DNA of 64,000 nucleotides from Paucibacter sp963740455. GTDB taxonomy: Bacteria > Pseudomonadota > Gammaproteobacteria > Burkholderiales > Burkholderiaceae_C. Location of the stretch: assembly GCA_963740455.1 (NCBI GenBank), contig CAVUEF010000016.1:3005-67004 (forward strand), in the 5' to 3' direction. Shown here piece by piece: positions 42,257-50,410 of the stretch (the first letter of the stretch is position 1; each line of letters opens with the position of its first letter). The notes beneath the pieces were generated by a model. The model saw only the letters and a list, made by a program, of their open reading frames with translations, had not been told where the DNA came from and did no database searches. A program made the translations under genes and the position numbers.

Positions 42257-44296
42257 TCAAGCAGCAAGTGGTGCGGGCTCGTCGCGGCGCTGGGTCTGCA
42301 GGATCAGCGTGAGTATCACCAGACCGAACCCCACGATATCGGCGATCCAGCCCGGATAGACCAGGGCAAAACCGGCGACGATGAACATCCAGCGCTCCAC
42401 CAACGTTGTGCGCTTGAGCGCCCAGCCCTGAAAGCCCGCTGCCAGGGCGGCAATGCCGACCGCTGCCGTGACGGTGACCTCGGCAATCGACCACCAGTTG
42501 GCCGTGGCCAGCGCCTTGGTCGACCCCATCAGCAGCAGTCCCTGGCCTTCAGGCGCGAGCACGAACATGAAGGGCAACAGAAAGGCCGGCACGGTGTACT
42601 TCCAGCATTGCAGCGTGGTCTTGTACGGGTCGCCCCCGGTGATGGCGGCCGCGGCGAAAGGAGAGAGCGCGGTGGGCGGCGACACCTCCGACAGCACGGC
42701 GTAATAGAAGATGAACATGTGCGCGGCAAAGTCGGGCACGCCGAGCTTGATCAGGGCCGGCGCGGCAATCACCGCGCAGATGATGTAGGACGCCGTCACC
42801 GGCACCGCCAGGCCGACGATCCACACCACCAGCGAAGTGAAGATGGCCGTGAGCAGGAGCGAGCCACCGGCGTAGTCGATCACGATCGAGCTGAACTTCA
42901 GGCCCAGGCCGGTGAGGGTGACCACGCCGACGATGATGCCCGCGCCGGCGCAGGTGGCCGCGACGCTGAGCACCCCGATCGAGCCGCCTTCCATCGCTTT
43001 GACGAAGGGCGACTGGAACAGGTTCTTGGTGAATGACCCTTTGCCCTGGAACAGGTCGTAGGAGAACAGCGCGCAGTCACGGCGCAGGAAGCTGGTGAAG
43101 AACGACACCACCGTGGCCCAGAACACCGACAGCACAGGCGAGAAACCCCACATCATGAAGAAGACGATGGAGATCAGCGAGAGAAAGTGGAACCAGTACT
43201 TGCGCGTCAGGTTCCACACCGTGTCGGCCTTGGCGATGATCGTGTTGCCCATGCCGTATTTGCGCGCATCGATCTCCACCATCAGGAACAGGGCCAGGTA
43301 GAACAGAAGGGTCGGGATCACCGCCATCAGCAGCACATCGAGGTAGGAGATTTTCAGGAATTCGGCGATCAGGAAGGCCGCCGCACCCAGCACCGGCGGC
43401 GAGATGATGGCGCCCAGGCCGCCCGCGGCCAGCAGCCCGCCGGCGGCGTTCTTTTCGTAGCCTGCCTTGGCCAGCATGGGGTAGGCCACGGCGCCCAGCG
43501 TCACCGTGGTGGCCACACCCGACCCCGACGGTCCGCCCAGCAAAAACGAGGCCAGCACCACGGTACGGCCCGCGCCGGTGGGCTTGCCGCCCATGGCGGA
43601 GAACGAGAAGTCGATATAGAACTTGCCCGCGCCCGAGTACTGCAAGAAGGCGCCGAAGATGGTGAACAGGATGATGAGCGAGGACGACACATCGATCGCC
43701 ACGCCGTAGATGCCCTCCAGCGTCATGTACATCACGCCGACCAGGCGGCCGATCTCGTAGCCCTTGTGCGTCCACGGCGCCGGCAGATAGGGGCCGAGCA
43801 GGGCGTAAAGAATGAAGGCTGAGGTGATCGCCGGCATGATCCAGCCGTTGGTGCGGCGCATGGCTTCCATCACCAGCGCGATCAGCGCGATGCCGAAGAA
43901 AATGTCCCAGGGTTCGGGCGAGGTGTTGCGGTCGGTGAAATCGTCACCGCCCAGTATCAGATAGGCGACGATGGCGATGGAGAGAGCCACGGCCAGCCAG
44001 TCCCACCACATGATGCGGTGGCGAAAGCGGCGGGCGACCGGAAACACCATGAAGCACAGGCCCAGCACAAAGGCCACGTGCAGCGGCCTCAAGGTTTGGG
44101 TGGGCACGATGGCATAGGCGCTGTAGAGGTGGAACACCGACATCACAAATGCGATCAGCGTCACCAGGGCGGCGAGCCAGCCCTTGAACTTGTTGGCCGC
44201 GCCTTCCTCGGCTTCGATGAATTCCTCGGCCTTGTGCATGGCCTCGTCGCTGATGACCACATCAGACGGTGGTGGGGATGATGTTGCCTGGTTCAT
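42257..44296 (-). CDS. TRAP transporter fused permease (TAXI type)
   Basis: 679 residues with about 17 hydrophobic segments, the fused DctQ-DctM arrangement of TRAP-TAXI permeases. Recognisable parts are YAIVPTQTLRPLHVAFVLGL, GGKPTGAGRTVVLASFLLGG, GPSGSGVATTVTLGAVAYPM and FAAHMFIFYYAVLSEVSPPT. It imports organic acids or amino acids using an ion gradient with the binding protein encoded just upstream (44430-45389). ATG 44296 precedes MNQATSSPPPSD; the open frame to 44368 has no better start. Confidence 0.92.
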   Translation of the reverse strand: MNQATSSPPPSDVVISDEAMHKAEEFIEAEEGAANKFKGWLAALVTLIAFVMSVFHLYSAYAIVPTQTLRPLHVAFVLGLCFMVFPVARRFRHRIMWWDWLAVALSIAIVAYLILGGDDFTDRNTSPEPWDIFFGIALIALVMEAMRRTNGWIMPAITSAFILYALLGPYLPAPWTHKGYEIGRLVGVMYMTLEGIYGVAIDVSSSLIILFTIFGAFLQYSGAGKFYIDFSFSAMGGKPTGAGRTVVLASFLLGGPSGSGVATTVTLGAVAYPMLAKAGYEKNAAGGLLAAGGLGAIISPPVLGAAAFLIAEFLKISYLDVLLMAVIPTLLFYLALFLMVEIDARKYGMGNTIIAKADTVWNLTRKYWFHFLSLISIVFFMMWGFSPVLSVFWATVVSFFTSFLRRDCALFSYDLFQGKGSFTKNLFQSPFVKAMEGGSIGVLSVAATCAGAGIIVGVVTLTGLGLKFSSIVIDYAGGSLLLTAIFTSLVVWIVGLAVPVTASYIICAVIAAPALIKLGVPDFAAHMFIFYYAVLSEVSPPTALSPFAAAAITGGDPYKTTLQCWKYTVPAFLLPFMFVLAPEGQGLLLMGSTKALATANWWSIAEVTVTAAVGIAALAAGFQGWALKRTTLVERWMFIVAGFALVYPGWIADIVGFGLVILTLILQTQRRDEPAPLAA

Positions 44297-44394
44297 GTCA
44301 ATTTGCCGTTGCTGACGCTGGCTTGGCCCGCGCTTTGATCGCCTCCCGCAGGGAGTGTGAAAGTTCAAGCACTTGCTGTCGTCTGGTGCCTCAT

Positions 44395-44418
44395 CTCCCC
44401 CCGCCGGGGCAGGGGGAG
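44395..44418. other. GC hairpin between TAXI binding protein and permease genes
   Basis: CTCCCCC (44395-44401) pairs with GGGGGAG (44412-44418) around a 10-base loop, 12 bases after the binding-protein stop on the minus strand. No T-run follows. Such a stem can stabilise the upstream mRNA and so raise binding protein over permease, as is common in transporter operons. Functional reading is inference. Confidence 0.4.
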
Positions 44419-44429
44419 GGCAGGATTTC

Positions 44430-45389
44430 TCAATCGAGCTTGACGCCCTTTTCAGCGAAATACTTCAGCGCGCCCGGATGGAAAGGGATCGGCGTGGCGT
44501 TGGTCTTCTGGTTTTCGAGCCGGATGTTGGCCGATTCCTTGTGCACCGCGATCAGGTCGTCACGCCTTTCGAAGAGGGTCTTGACGATGTTGTAGGCGGT
44601 CTTGTCGTCCATGTTTTCGTTGGCGACCAGAATGTTCATCACGGTGGCCTGCTTGTTGTCGTGTTGCATGCCGTGGTAGGTGCTCTTGGGGATGACATCC
44701 TCGACGTAAAGGTTGCCGTATTTCTTGTTCATGGCTGCCACGACCTCGGCATGGTCCACCAGCACGAGCTTGTTGCCGGGCGTGTTGGCCAGATCGGTCA
44801 CGCCGGCCGTGGGCAGGCCTCCGACCCAGAAGAAGGCGTCGATCTTGCCGTCCTTGATGGCGTTGACCGATTCGGCCACACCCAGGCGCTCGCGCTTCAT
44901 GTCCTTGTCCTTGTCCAGACCCGCGGCTTCGATGATGCGAAAGGCCATCACTTCGGTGGCGCTGCCGGGCGAGCCGGTGGACACGTGCTTGCCCTTGAGG
45001 TCGGCCAGTTTGGTCACGCCGCGGCCTTCGACGCTGACCACGTGCATGCGGTTGGGATACAGGACCAACAGGGTCCTGAGCGGGACTTTGCCGCTCTTGA
45101 ATTTGTCTTCACCGCGGTAGGCGTCCTGCGCTGCATCGGCCATGGAAAAGCCCACGTAAGGCTTGCCGCTGGCAATGAGCTTGAGGTTGTCGACACTGCC
45201 TCCGGTCACCTCGGCCGTCGCCTGCATGCCCGGCACGTGCTTGGACAGCACGGACGCCATACCGCCGCCCATCGGGTAATAGACCCCGCCGGTGCCGCCG
45301 GTGGCGATGGAGATGTTTTGTGCCGACGCGCTCAACGAAAGTAGCAGTCCGGCAAACAGCGAGCAGATGCGAGTTCGTGTCCTGGCCAT
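44430..45389 (-). CDS. TAXI-family TRAP transporter solute-binding protein
   Basis: 319 residues with signal peptide ICSLFAGLLLSLSASAQ. The TAXI motif ISIATGGTGGVYYPMGGGMA starts the mature protein, followed by EVTGGSVDNLKLIASGKPYV and GSPGSATEVMAFRIIEAAGL. It captures substrate (glutamate, 2-oxoglutarate or similar in known cases) for the fused permease encoded downstream. Divergent from the puuE operon, so a shared catabolic theme (purine nitrogen) is possible. Confidence 0.92.
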   Translation of the reverse strand: MARTRTRICSLFAGLLLSLSASAQNISIATGGTGGVYYPMGGGMASVLSKHVPGMQATAEVTGGSVDNLKLIASGKPYVGFSMADAAQDAYRGEDKFKSGKVPLRTLLVLYPNRMHVVSVEGRGVTKLADLKGKHVSTGSPGSATEVMAFRIIEAAGLDKDKDMKRERLGVAESVNAIKDGKIDAFFWVGGLPTAGVTDLANTPGNKLVLVDHAEVVAAMNKKYGNLYVEDVIPKSTYHGMQHDNKQATVMNILVANENMDDKTAYNIVKTLFERRDDLIAVHKESANIRLENQKTNATPIPFHPGALKYFAEKGVKLD

Positions 45390-45651
45390 GGTGTCTCCTG
45401 TGGGTGCTTAATGAAATGGCTGGCCCGCGAGCTTGGCGCTCGGGGTGGTGAGTCATTGTGGGACTTGGGTGTGGTTTGCGGCCTACCCACTTTCCCCAGT
45501 TGTGGAATCTACGCATCTGTCGCGTCATGCCAGCGGGCCGGCGCCGGCCATGCAACTGATGGCGACGCGCAGGCAGGTGTTTACACTGCCGCATTCAATT
45601 CAAACCATCGGCCGCCCAGAAATCTCGTCCAAGCGCCGGACCTGAATCACG

Positions 45652-46596
45652 ATGAAGCCAAGCTACCCACGCGATCTGTTGGGCTACGGCCGCAACCCGC
45701 CGCACGCGAACTGGCCGAAGCAGGCCCGCGTGGCCGTGCAGTTCGTCCTCAACTTCGAGGAAGGCGGTGAGAATTCGGTGCTGCACGGTGATGCGGGCAG
45801 CGAGCAGTTTCTCTCCGAGATGTTCAGTCCGCCCGCCTATGCGGCGCGGCACCTGACGATGGAGAGCATCTACGACTACGGTTCGCGCGTCGGCGTGTGG
45901 CGGTTGCTGCGCGAATTTGAGCGGCGCGCTCTGCCGCTCACCGTCTTTGGTGTCGGCATGGCGATTGAGCGCAGCCCCGAGGTCGCTGTCGCGTTCAAGG
46001 AACTTGGCCACGAGATCGCCTGCCATGGCTGGCGCTGGATCAACTATCAGGGCGTTGACGAAGCCACCGAGCGCGAACATATGGTGCTCGGCATGGCGGC
46101 CATCGAGCGCCTGACGGGTGAGCGGGCATTGGGCTGGTACACCGGGCGCGACAGCCCGAACACGCGGCGCCTGGTGGCCGACTTCGGCGGATTCGACTAC
46201 GACAGCGACTCCTATGGCGACGACCTGCCGTTCTGGTTGCAAGTGCGCAAGACCGACGGCTCGGCCGTGCCGCACCTGGTGGTGCCCTACACGCTGGACT
46301 GCAACGACATGCGCTTTGCCCTGCCGCAAGGCTTCTCGCATGGCGACGAGTTTTTTGAATACCTGCGTGATGCCTTCGACGTGCACTACGCCGAAGGCGA
46401 CACGCGGCCGTCGATGATGAGCATCGGCATGCATTGCCGGCTGCTCGGGCGCCCCGGGCGCATGCGCGCGTTGCAGCGCTTTCTCGACCATATCGAAAAG
46501 TTTGAACGCGTCTGGGTCTGCCGGCGCATCGACGTCGCGCGCCACTGGAAGGCCGTGCATCCCTTCGATCCGGATCGAGCCTTCGCGTGGGAATGA
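45652..46596 (+). CDS. puuE: Allantoinase of the polysaccharide-deacetylase fold
   Basis: 314 residues. The N-terminus PRDLLGYGRNPPHANWPKQA and VAVQFVLNFEEGGE are specific for PuuE allantoinases (purine catabolism), which open allantoin to allantoate without metal. Further family blocks are MESIYDYGSRVGVWRLLREF, HEIACHGWRWINYQG and FDYDSDSYGDDLPFWLQV. The stop overlaps the next start (ATGA). With UraD-AllC it covers steps from OHCU to ureidoglycine. Confidence 0.93.
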   Translation: MKPSYPRDLLGYGRNPPHANWPKQARVAVQFVLNFEEGGENSVLHGDAGSEQFLSEMFSPPAYAARHLTMESIYDYGSRVGVWRLLREFERRALPLTVFGVGMAIERSPEVAVAFKELGHEIACHGWRWINYQGVDEATEREHMVLGMAAIERLTGERALGWYTGRDSPNTRRLVADFGGFDYDSDSYGDDLPFWLQVRKTDGSAVPHLVVPYTLDCNDMRFALPQGFSHGDEFFEYLRDAFDVHYAEGDTRPSMMSIGMHCRLLGRPGRMRALQRFLDHIEKFERVWVCRRIDVARHWKAVHPFDPDRAFAWE

Positions 46597-48386
46597 ACAT
46601 GATCACCATCGAGCAACTCAATGCCGCGGACCGTGCTGATTTCATCCAACTGCTCGACGGCGCTTATGAGCATTCGGCGTGGATCGCAGAGCGCGCGTGG
46701 GCGAGGCGCCCATTCAATAGCCTGGCGCACCTCAAGCTGGCTCTGGCCGACGAAGTCCGCGCGGCGGGACGCGAGGCGCAGCTCGGCCTGATCCGCGCCC
46801 ACCCCGAGCTGGCCGGGAAGGCGATGATCGCTCGCACGCTGAGCGCCGAATCCGGCAACGAACAGCGCGGCGCCGGGCTGACCGAATGCACGCCAGCGGA
46901 GTTCGCCCGCATCCAGCAACTCAACGCCGACTACCACGCGAAGTTCGGCTTTCCGTTCATCCTGGCCGTGCGCGGCCCGCGTGGCCTGGGGCTGAGCAAG
47001 ATGGAAATCATCGCGACCTTCGAGCGGCGCCTCGAGCATCACCCAGAGTTTGAGCTCGCCGAGTGCCTGCGCAACGTCCATCGCATTGCCGAGATCCGGC
47101 TCGACGACAAGTTCGGCCATCAAACCTTGCTCGGCAACGATGTGTGGGATTGGGCCGAGCGCCTGGCCGTCCACAGCGACTCCGGCTACGCCGAGCGCGG
47201 CGAGCTCACGGTGACCTACCTCACAGACGCGCACCGCGCCTGCGCGCAGCAACTGATGCAATGGATGCGCGCCGAGTGCGGCTTTGACGAGGTCGAGATC
47301 GACGCAGTCGGCAATGTCGTCGGCATCTATCACGGCAGCGCGCCCGAGGCCGGACATGACGAAAAACGACTGCTGACCGGTTCGCACTACGACACCGTGC
47401 GCAACGGCGGCAAGTACGACGGGCGGCTCGGCATTCTGGTGCCGATGGCCTGCGTGCGCGAGCTGCATCGCGCCAAGCGTCGCCTGCCCTTTGCTATCGA
47501 GGTGGTCGGCTTCGCCGAAGAGGAAGGCCAGCGCTACAAGGCGGTGTTCCTCGGCTCGGGCGCGCTCACCGGCGATTTCGACGCGGCCTGGCTGGAGCAG
47601 AAAGACGGCGACGGCATCACCCTGCGCGCCGCGATGGAGCATGCCGGCCTGTGCCCCGACGACATCGCCAAGCTCAAGCGCGACGCGAGCCGCTACCTCG
47701 GCTTTGTCGAAATGCACATCGAGCAAGGCCCGGTGCTCAACGAGATGGACCTGCCGCTGGGCATCGTGACGTCGATCAACGGCAGCTTGCGCTACCTGGG
47801 CGAGATCGTCGGCATGGCCAGCCACGCCGGCACCACGCCGATGGACCGCAGACGCGACGCAGCCACCGCCGCCGCCGAGCTGGTGCTCTACATGGAGCGG
47901 CGCGCCGCATCGACGCCTGATCTGGTGGCCACCGTGGGCATGCTGGAGGTTCCGAACGGCTCGATCAATGTGGTGCCGGGGCGCTGCCGCTTCAGCCTCG
48001 ACATCCGGTCCACGAGCGACGCGGTGCGCGACGCCTGCGCGAGCGATGTTCGCGCCGAATTGCGCGCCATCTGCGAGCGCCGCGGCCTGCACTACACCTT
48101 GGAAGAAACCCTGCGCGCCGCCGCCGCGCCGAGCGCACCGGCCTGGCAGCGGCGCTGGGAGCGCGCTGTCGCGGCGCTGGGCCTGCCGCTGCACCGTATG
48201 CCCAGCGGCGCCGGCCACGACGCGATGAAGCTGCATGAGGTGATGCCGCAGGCGATGCTGTTCGTGCGCGGCTTGAACGCCGGCATCAGTCACAACCCGC
48301 TGGAAGCCGTCACCAACGACGACACCGAACAATGCGTGCGCGCCTTCCAGCACCTGCTTGATCAACTCGCTGCGGAGCTTGCATGA
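46593..48386 (+). CDS. uraD-allC: Fusion of OHCU decarboxylase (UraD) and allantoate amidohydrolase (AllC)
   Basis: 597 residues from ATG 46593, which overlaps the puuE stop. Residues 1-165 are UraD: LIRAHPELAGKAMIARTLSA with the catalytic His, SGNEQRGAGL with the Glu/Gln pair, and KFGFPFILAVRG. Residues about 180-595 are an M20/M28 amidohydrolase: LLTGSHYDTVRNGGKYDGRL (metal His/Asp), GFAEEEGQRYKAVFLGS (Glu pair), FVEMHIEQGPVLNE, and GAGHDAMKLHEVMPQAMLFV ... GISHNPLE. A single open frame joins them. UraD makes S-allantoin from OHCU and AllC acts after PuuE, so the fused steps are not consecutive. Confidence 0.92.
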   Translation: MNMITIEQLNAADRADFIQLLDGAYEHSAWIAERAWARRPFNSLAHLKLALADEVRAAGREAQLGLIRAHPELAGKAMIARTLSAESGNEQRGAGLTECTPAEFARIQQLNADYHAKFGFPFILAVRGPRGLGLSKMEIIATFERRLEHHPEFELAECLRNVHRIAEIRLDDKFGHQTLLGNDVWDWAERLAVHSDSGYAERGELTVTYLTDAHRACAQQLMQWMRAECGFDEVEIDAVGNVVGIYHGSAPEAGHDEKRLLTGSHYDTVRNGGKYDGRLGILVPMACVRELHRAKRRLPFAIEVVGFAEEEGQRYKAVFLGSGALTGDFDAAWLEQKDGDGITLRAAMEHAGLCPDDIAKLKRDASRYLGFVEMHIEQGPVLNEMDLPLGIVTSINGSLRYLGEIVGMASHAGTTPMDRRRDAATAAAELVLYMERRAASTPDLVATVGMLEVPNGSINVVPGRCRFSLDIRSTSDAVRDACASDVRAELRAICERRGLHYTLEETLRAAAAPSAPAWQRRWERAVAALGLPLHRMPSGAGHDAMKLHEVMPQAMLFVRGLNAGISHNPLEAVTNDDTEQCVRAFQHLLDQLAAELA

Positions 48387-49615
48387 CCTCATCCTCGTCA
48401 TACGATTCAATCGACGCATGGATCGACGCCCATTTCGACGAGGAAGTGCGCTTTCTGCAAGAACTCGTGCGCGTGCCCACCGACACGCCGCCCGGCAACA
48501 ACGCGCCGCATGCCGTGCGCACCGCGGCGCTGCTGAAGGGCTTCGGGTTCGACGCCGAGCAGCACGCCGTGCCGGCATCGCTGGTCAAAGCGGCAGGGCT
48601 TGAGTCGATCACGAACCTGGTGGTGCGCCGCAAGTACGGCGCGGGCCCGACACTAGGGCTCAACGCCCATGGCGACGTGGTGCCGCCCGGCGACGGTTGG
48701 ACGCACGACCCCTATGGCGGCGAGATCGAAGCCGGCAAGCTCTACGGCCGCGCCGCTGCGGTGAGCAAATGCGACTTCGCGACCTTCGCCTTCGCCACGC
48801 GGGCGATCGAGTCGCTGCAGCTGCCGCTGAAGGGCAGCGTCGAGCTGTACTTCACCTATGACGAAGAGTTCGGCGGTGAGCTCGGCCCCGGCTGGCTGCT
48901 CGACAAAGGTCTGGCGAAACCCGATCTCCTGATCGGCGCGGGCTTCAGCTACCAGGTGCTGACCGCGCACAACGGCTGCCTGCAGATGGAGGTGACGGTG
49001 CTCGGCAAACAAGGCCACGCGGCGGTGCCCGACACCGGCGACGATGCGCTGCAAGCGGCGACGCTGATCCTGAATGCGCTGTACCACCAGAACACGCTGT
49101 ACCAGCAGATCAGCAGCCAGGTCAAGGGCATCACGCACCCTTATTTGAACGTCGGGCTCATCCAGGGCGGCACCAACACCAATGTCATTCCCGGCAAGGT
49201 CGTGCTCAAGTTCGACCGCCGCATGATCCCCGAGGAAAACCCGGCCGAGGTCGAAGCCACGCTGCGGCGCATCATCGACGCCGCGGTGGCGCAGTCGCGC
49301 GGCATCAAGGTCGAGGTCAAGCGCATCCTGCTCTCGCATGCGCTCAAGCCGCTGCCCGGCAACCAGCCGCTGGTCGAAGCGCTGTGCCGGCACGCGAGCA
49401 GCATCTTCGGCGAGCCTATCGAGGCCTCCGGCACGCCGCTCTACACCGATGCGCGGCTCTTCTGCGAACGCGGCATTCCCGCCGTGCTCTATGGCTGCGG
49501 CCCGCGCACCGTGCTCGAGAGCAATGCCAAGCGCGCCGACGAGCATATCGATCTGGCCGATCTGCGCCGCGCGACCAAGGTCGTGGCGCGCACGCTGCTG
49601 GATCTGATGCGGTGA
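48383..49615 (+). CDS. M20-family zinc peptidase/deacylase
   Basis: 410 residues; overlaps the allC stop by 4 bp. M20 motifs: LNAHGDVVPPGDGWTHDP (metal His and catalytic Asp), FTYDEEFGGELGPGW (Glu pair), a dimerisation domain from LQMEVTVLGKQGHAAVPDTG, and the C-terminal AKRADEHIDLADL with the last His. The bridging-Asp segment normally reading GRGxxDxKG is GRAAAVSKCD here, so the second metal site may be altered. Related to acetylornithine deacetylase/DapE; in this operon a ureide or carbamoyl substrate is likely. Confidence 0.85.
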   Translation: MTSSSSYDSIDAWIDAHFDEEVRFLQELVRVPTDTPPGNNAPHAVRTAALLKGFGFDAEQHAVPASLVKAAGLESITNLVVRRKYGAGPTLGLNAHGDVVPPGDGWTHDPYGGEIEAGKLYGRAAAVSKCDFATFAFATRAIESLQLPLKGSVELYFTYDEEFGGELGPGWLLDKGLAKPDLLIGAGFSYQVLTAHNGCLQMEVTVLGKQGHAAVPDTGDDALQAATLILNALYHQNTLYQQISSQVKGITHPYLNVGLIQGGTNTNVIPGKVVLKFDRRMIPEENPAEVEATLRRIIDAAVAQSRGIKVEVKRILLSHALKPLPGNQPLVEALCRHASSIFGEPIEASGTPLYTDARLFCERGIPAVLYGCGPRTVLESNAKRADEHIDLADLRRATKVVARTLLDLMR

Positions 49616-49696
49616 GTGTCAGGTGGCTGGCGCAGGCGTCGGCGCGACGTGAAGGCCCTTACGCCATGACGTGAAGCGCGAATGCCAGGCCGACGA

Positions 49697-50137
49697 TCAA
49701 GAGCGAGCCGGGGTGGAAGCGGGACTTGGCGGTGGCGAGGGTTGTTGCTCGATACGCTCCAAGGCTGCATCAAGACACGCCCAGGTCGGCGCGCTGCTCG
49801 CCCAGATGTTCATCGTCGGCTTCACCGATGACGGGTCATCCAAAGTGCCGGCGCGAACCACCGTCAACTGCGGCCGTGCGGACGAATTGGCAAAGAGGTG
49901 TGAACCACAGCGAGGACAGAATCGTCGACTGATCTGGTTGCCGCTGTCTGCGGTGCTCGAGAACTCGTTCGTTTTCCCCGAAATATTCAGTGCCGCAGTG
50001 GGCACGACCACATTGACCGTGCCGTTGGCTGCCAGATGCTGACAGTCTCGACACCAGCACACACGGGTTGCGACAGGTTCGGCCAAAAGGCGGAAGCTCA
50101 CAGCGCCGCATAGGCAATGTCCTTTTCGTTCTGTCAT
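49697..50137 (-). CDS. GFA/CENP-V-type zinc-binding protein
   Basis: 146 residues of the glutathione-dependent formaldehyde-activating (GFA) family. Zinc-site cysteines are visible as GHCLCGAVSF, CWCRDCQHL and FCPRCGSHLF. Members bind zinc and sometimes S-hydroxymethylglutathione; most have no known activity. The last 20 residues are Pro/Ser-rich (EQQPSPPPSPASTPARS) and not conserved. It lies next to the IS-rich block and may be its border gene. Confidence 0.85.
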   Translation of the reverse strand: MTERKGHCLCGAVSFRLLAEPVATRVCWCRDCQHLAANGTVNVVVPTAALNISGKTNEFSSTADSGNQISRRFCPRCGSHLFANSSARPQLTVVRAGTLDDPSSVKPTMNIWASSAPTWACLDAALERIEQQPSPPPSPASTPARS

Positions 50138-50168
50138 TCAAGGCTCCTTGGGTGAAAGTGGGTTGGTG

Positions 50169-50410
50169 CTAGCTTGAAACTGTCGGTCGTGATGGATTCA
50201 TGTGGTCCCACATGCGGTCTGCGTTCGCTTTCAGCGCGGCAACTGACATTCCGTATTTCTTCAGGTACATGTCCAGGACGCGATTTGCAAGTATGTCGGC
50301 AGTTTTCACTTTTTGCTTGGCTTCGACAAGCTTGCCTATTGTTTCTAGGCGACCCTGCGGTGACGACAGATCTTGAACGGTGCGATGGAGGAATTCATGC
50401 ACTATCCAGT
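50169..50410 (-). pseudogene. 3' half of an IS-interrupted hypothetical gene
   Basis: Encodes WIVHEFLHRTVQDLSSPQGR and on to the end NADRMWDHMNPSRPTVSS. The 5' half is at 52074-52360. Removing the IS (50411-52073) and one copy of the 10-bp duplication ACTATCCAGT restores one frame reading ...GWKNRNWIVHEFLHR..., a 172-residue protein. I do not recognise the family. The remaining 3' half cannot be translated in its native context. Confidence 0.8.

Noticed and set aside
46386..48578. 730-codon open frame on the minus strand
   Set aside because: Antisense to the uraD-allC fusion, which has clear catalytic motifs.
50138..50168. attC site after the 172-residue gene
   Set aside because: CACCAAC resembles a left box, but there is no matching GTT box or palindrome before the GFA gene.
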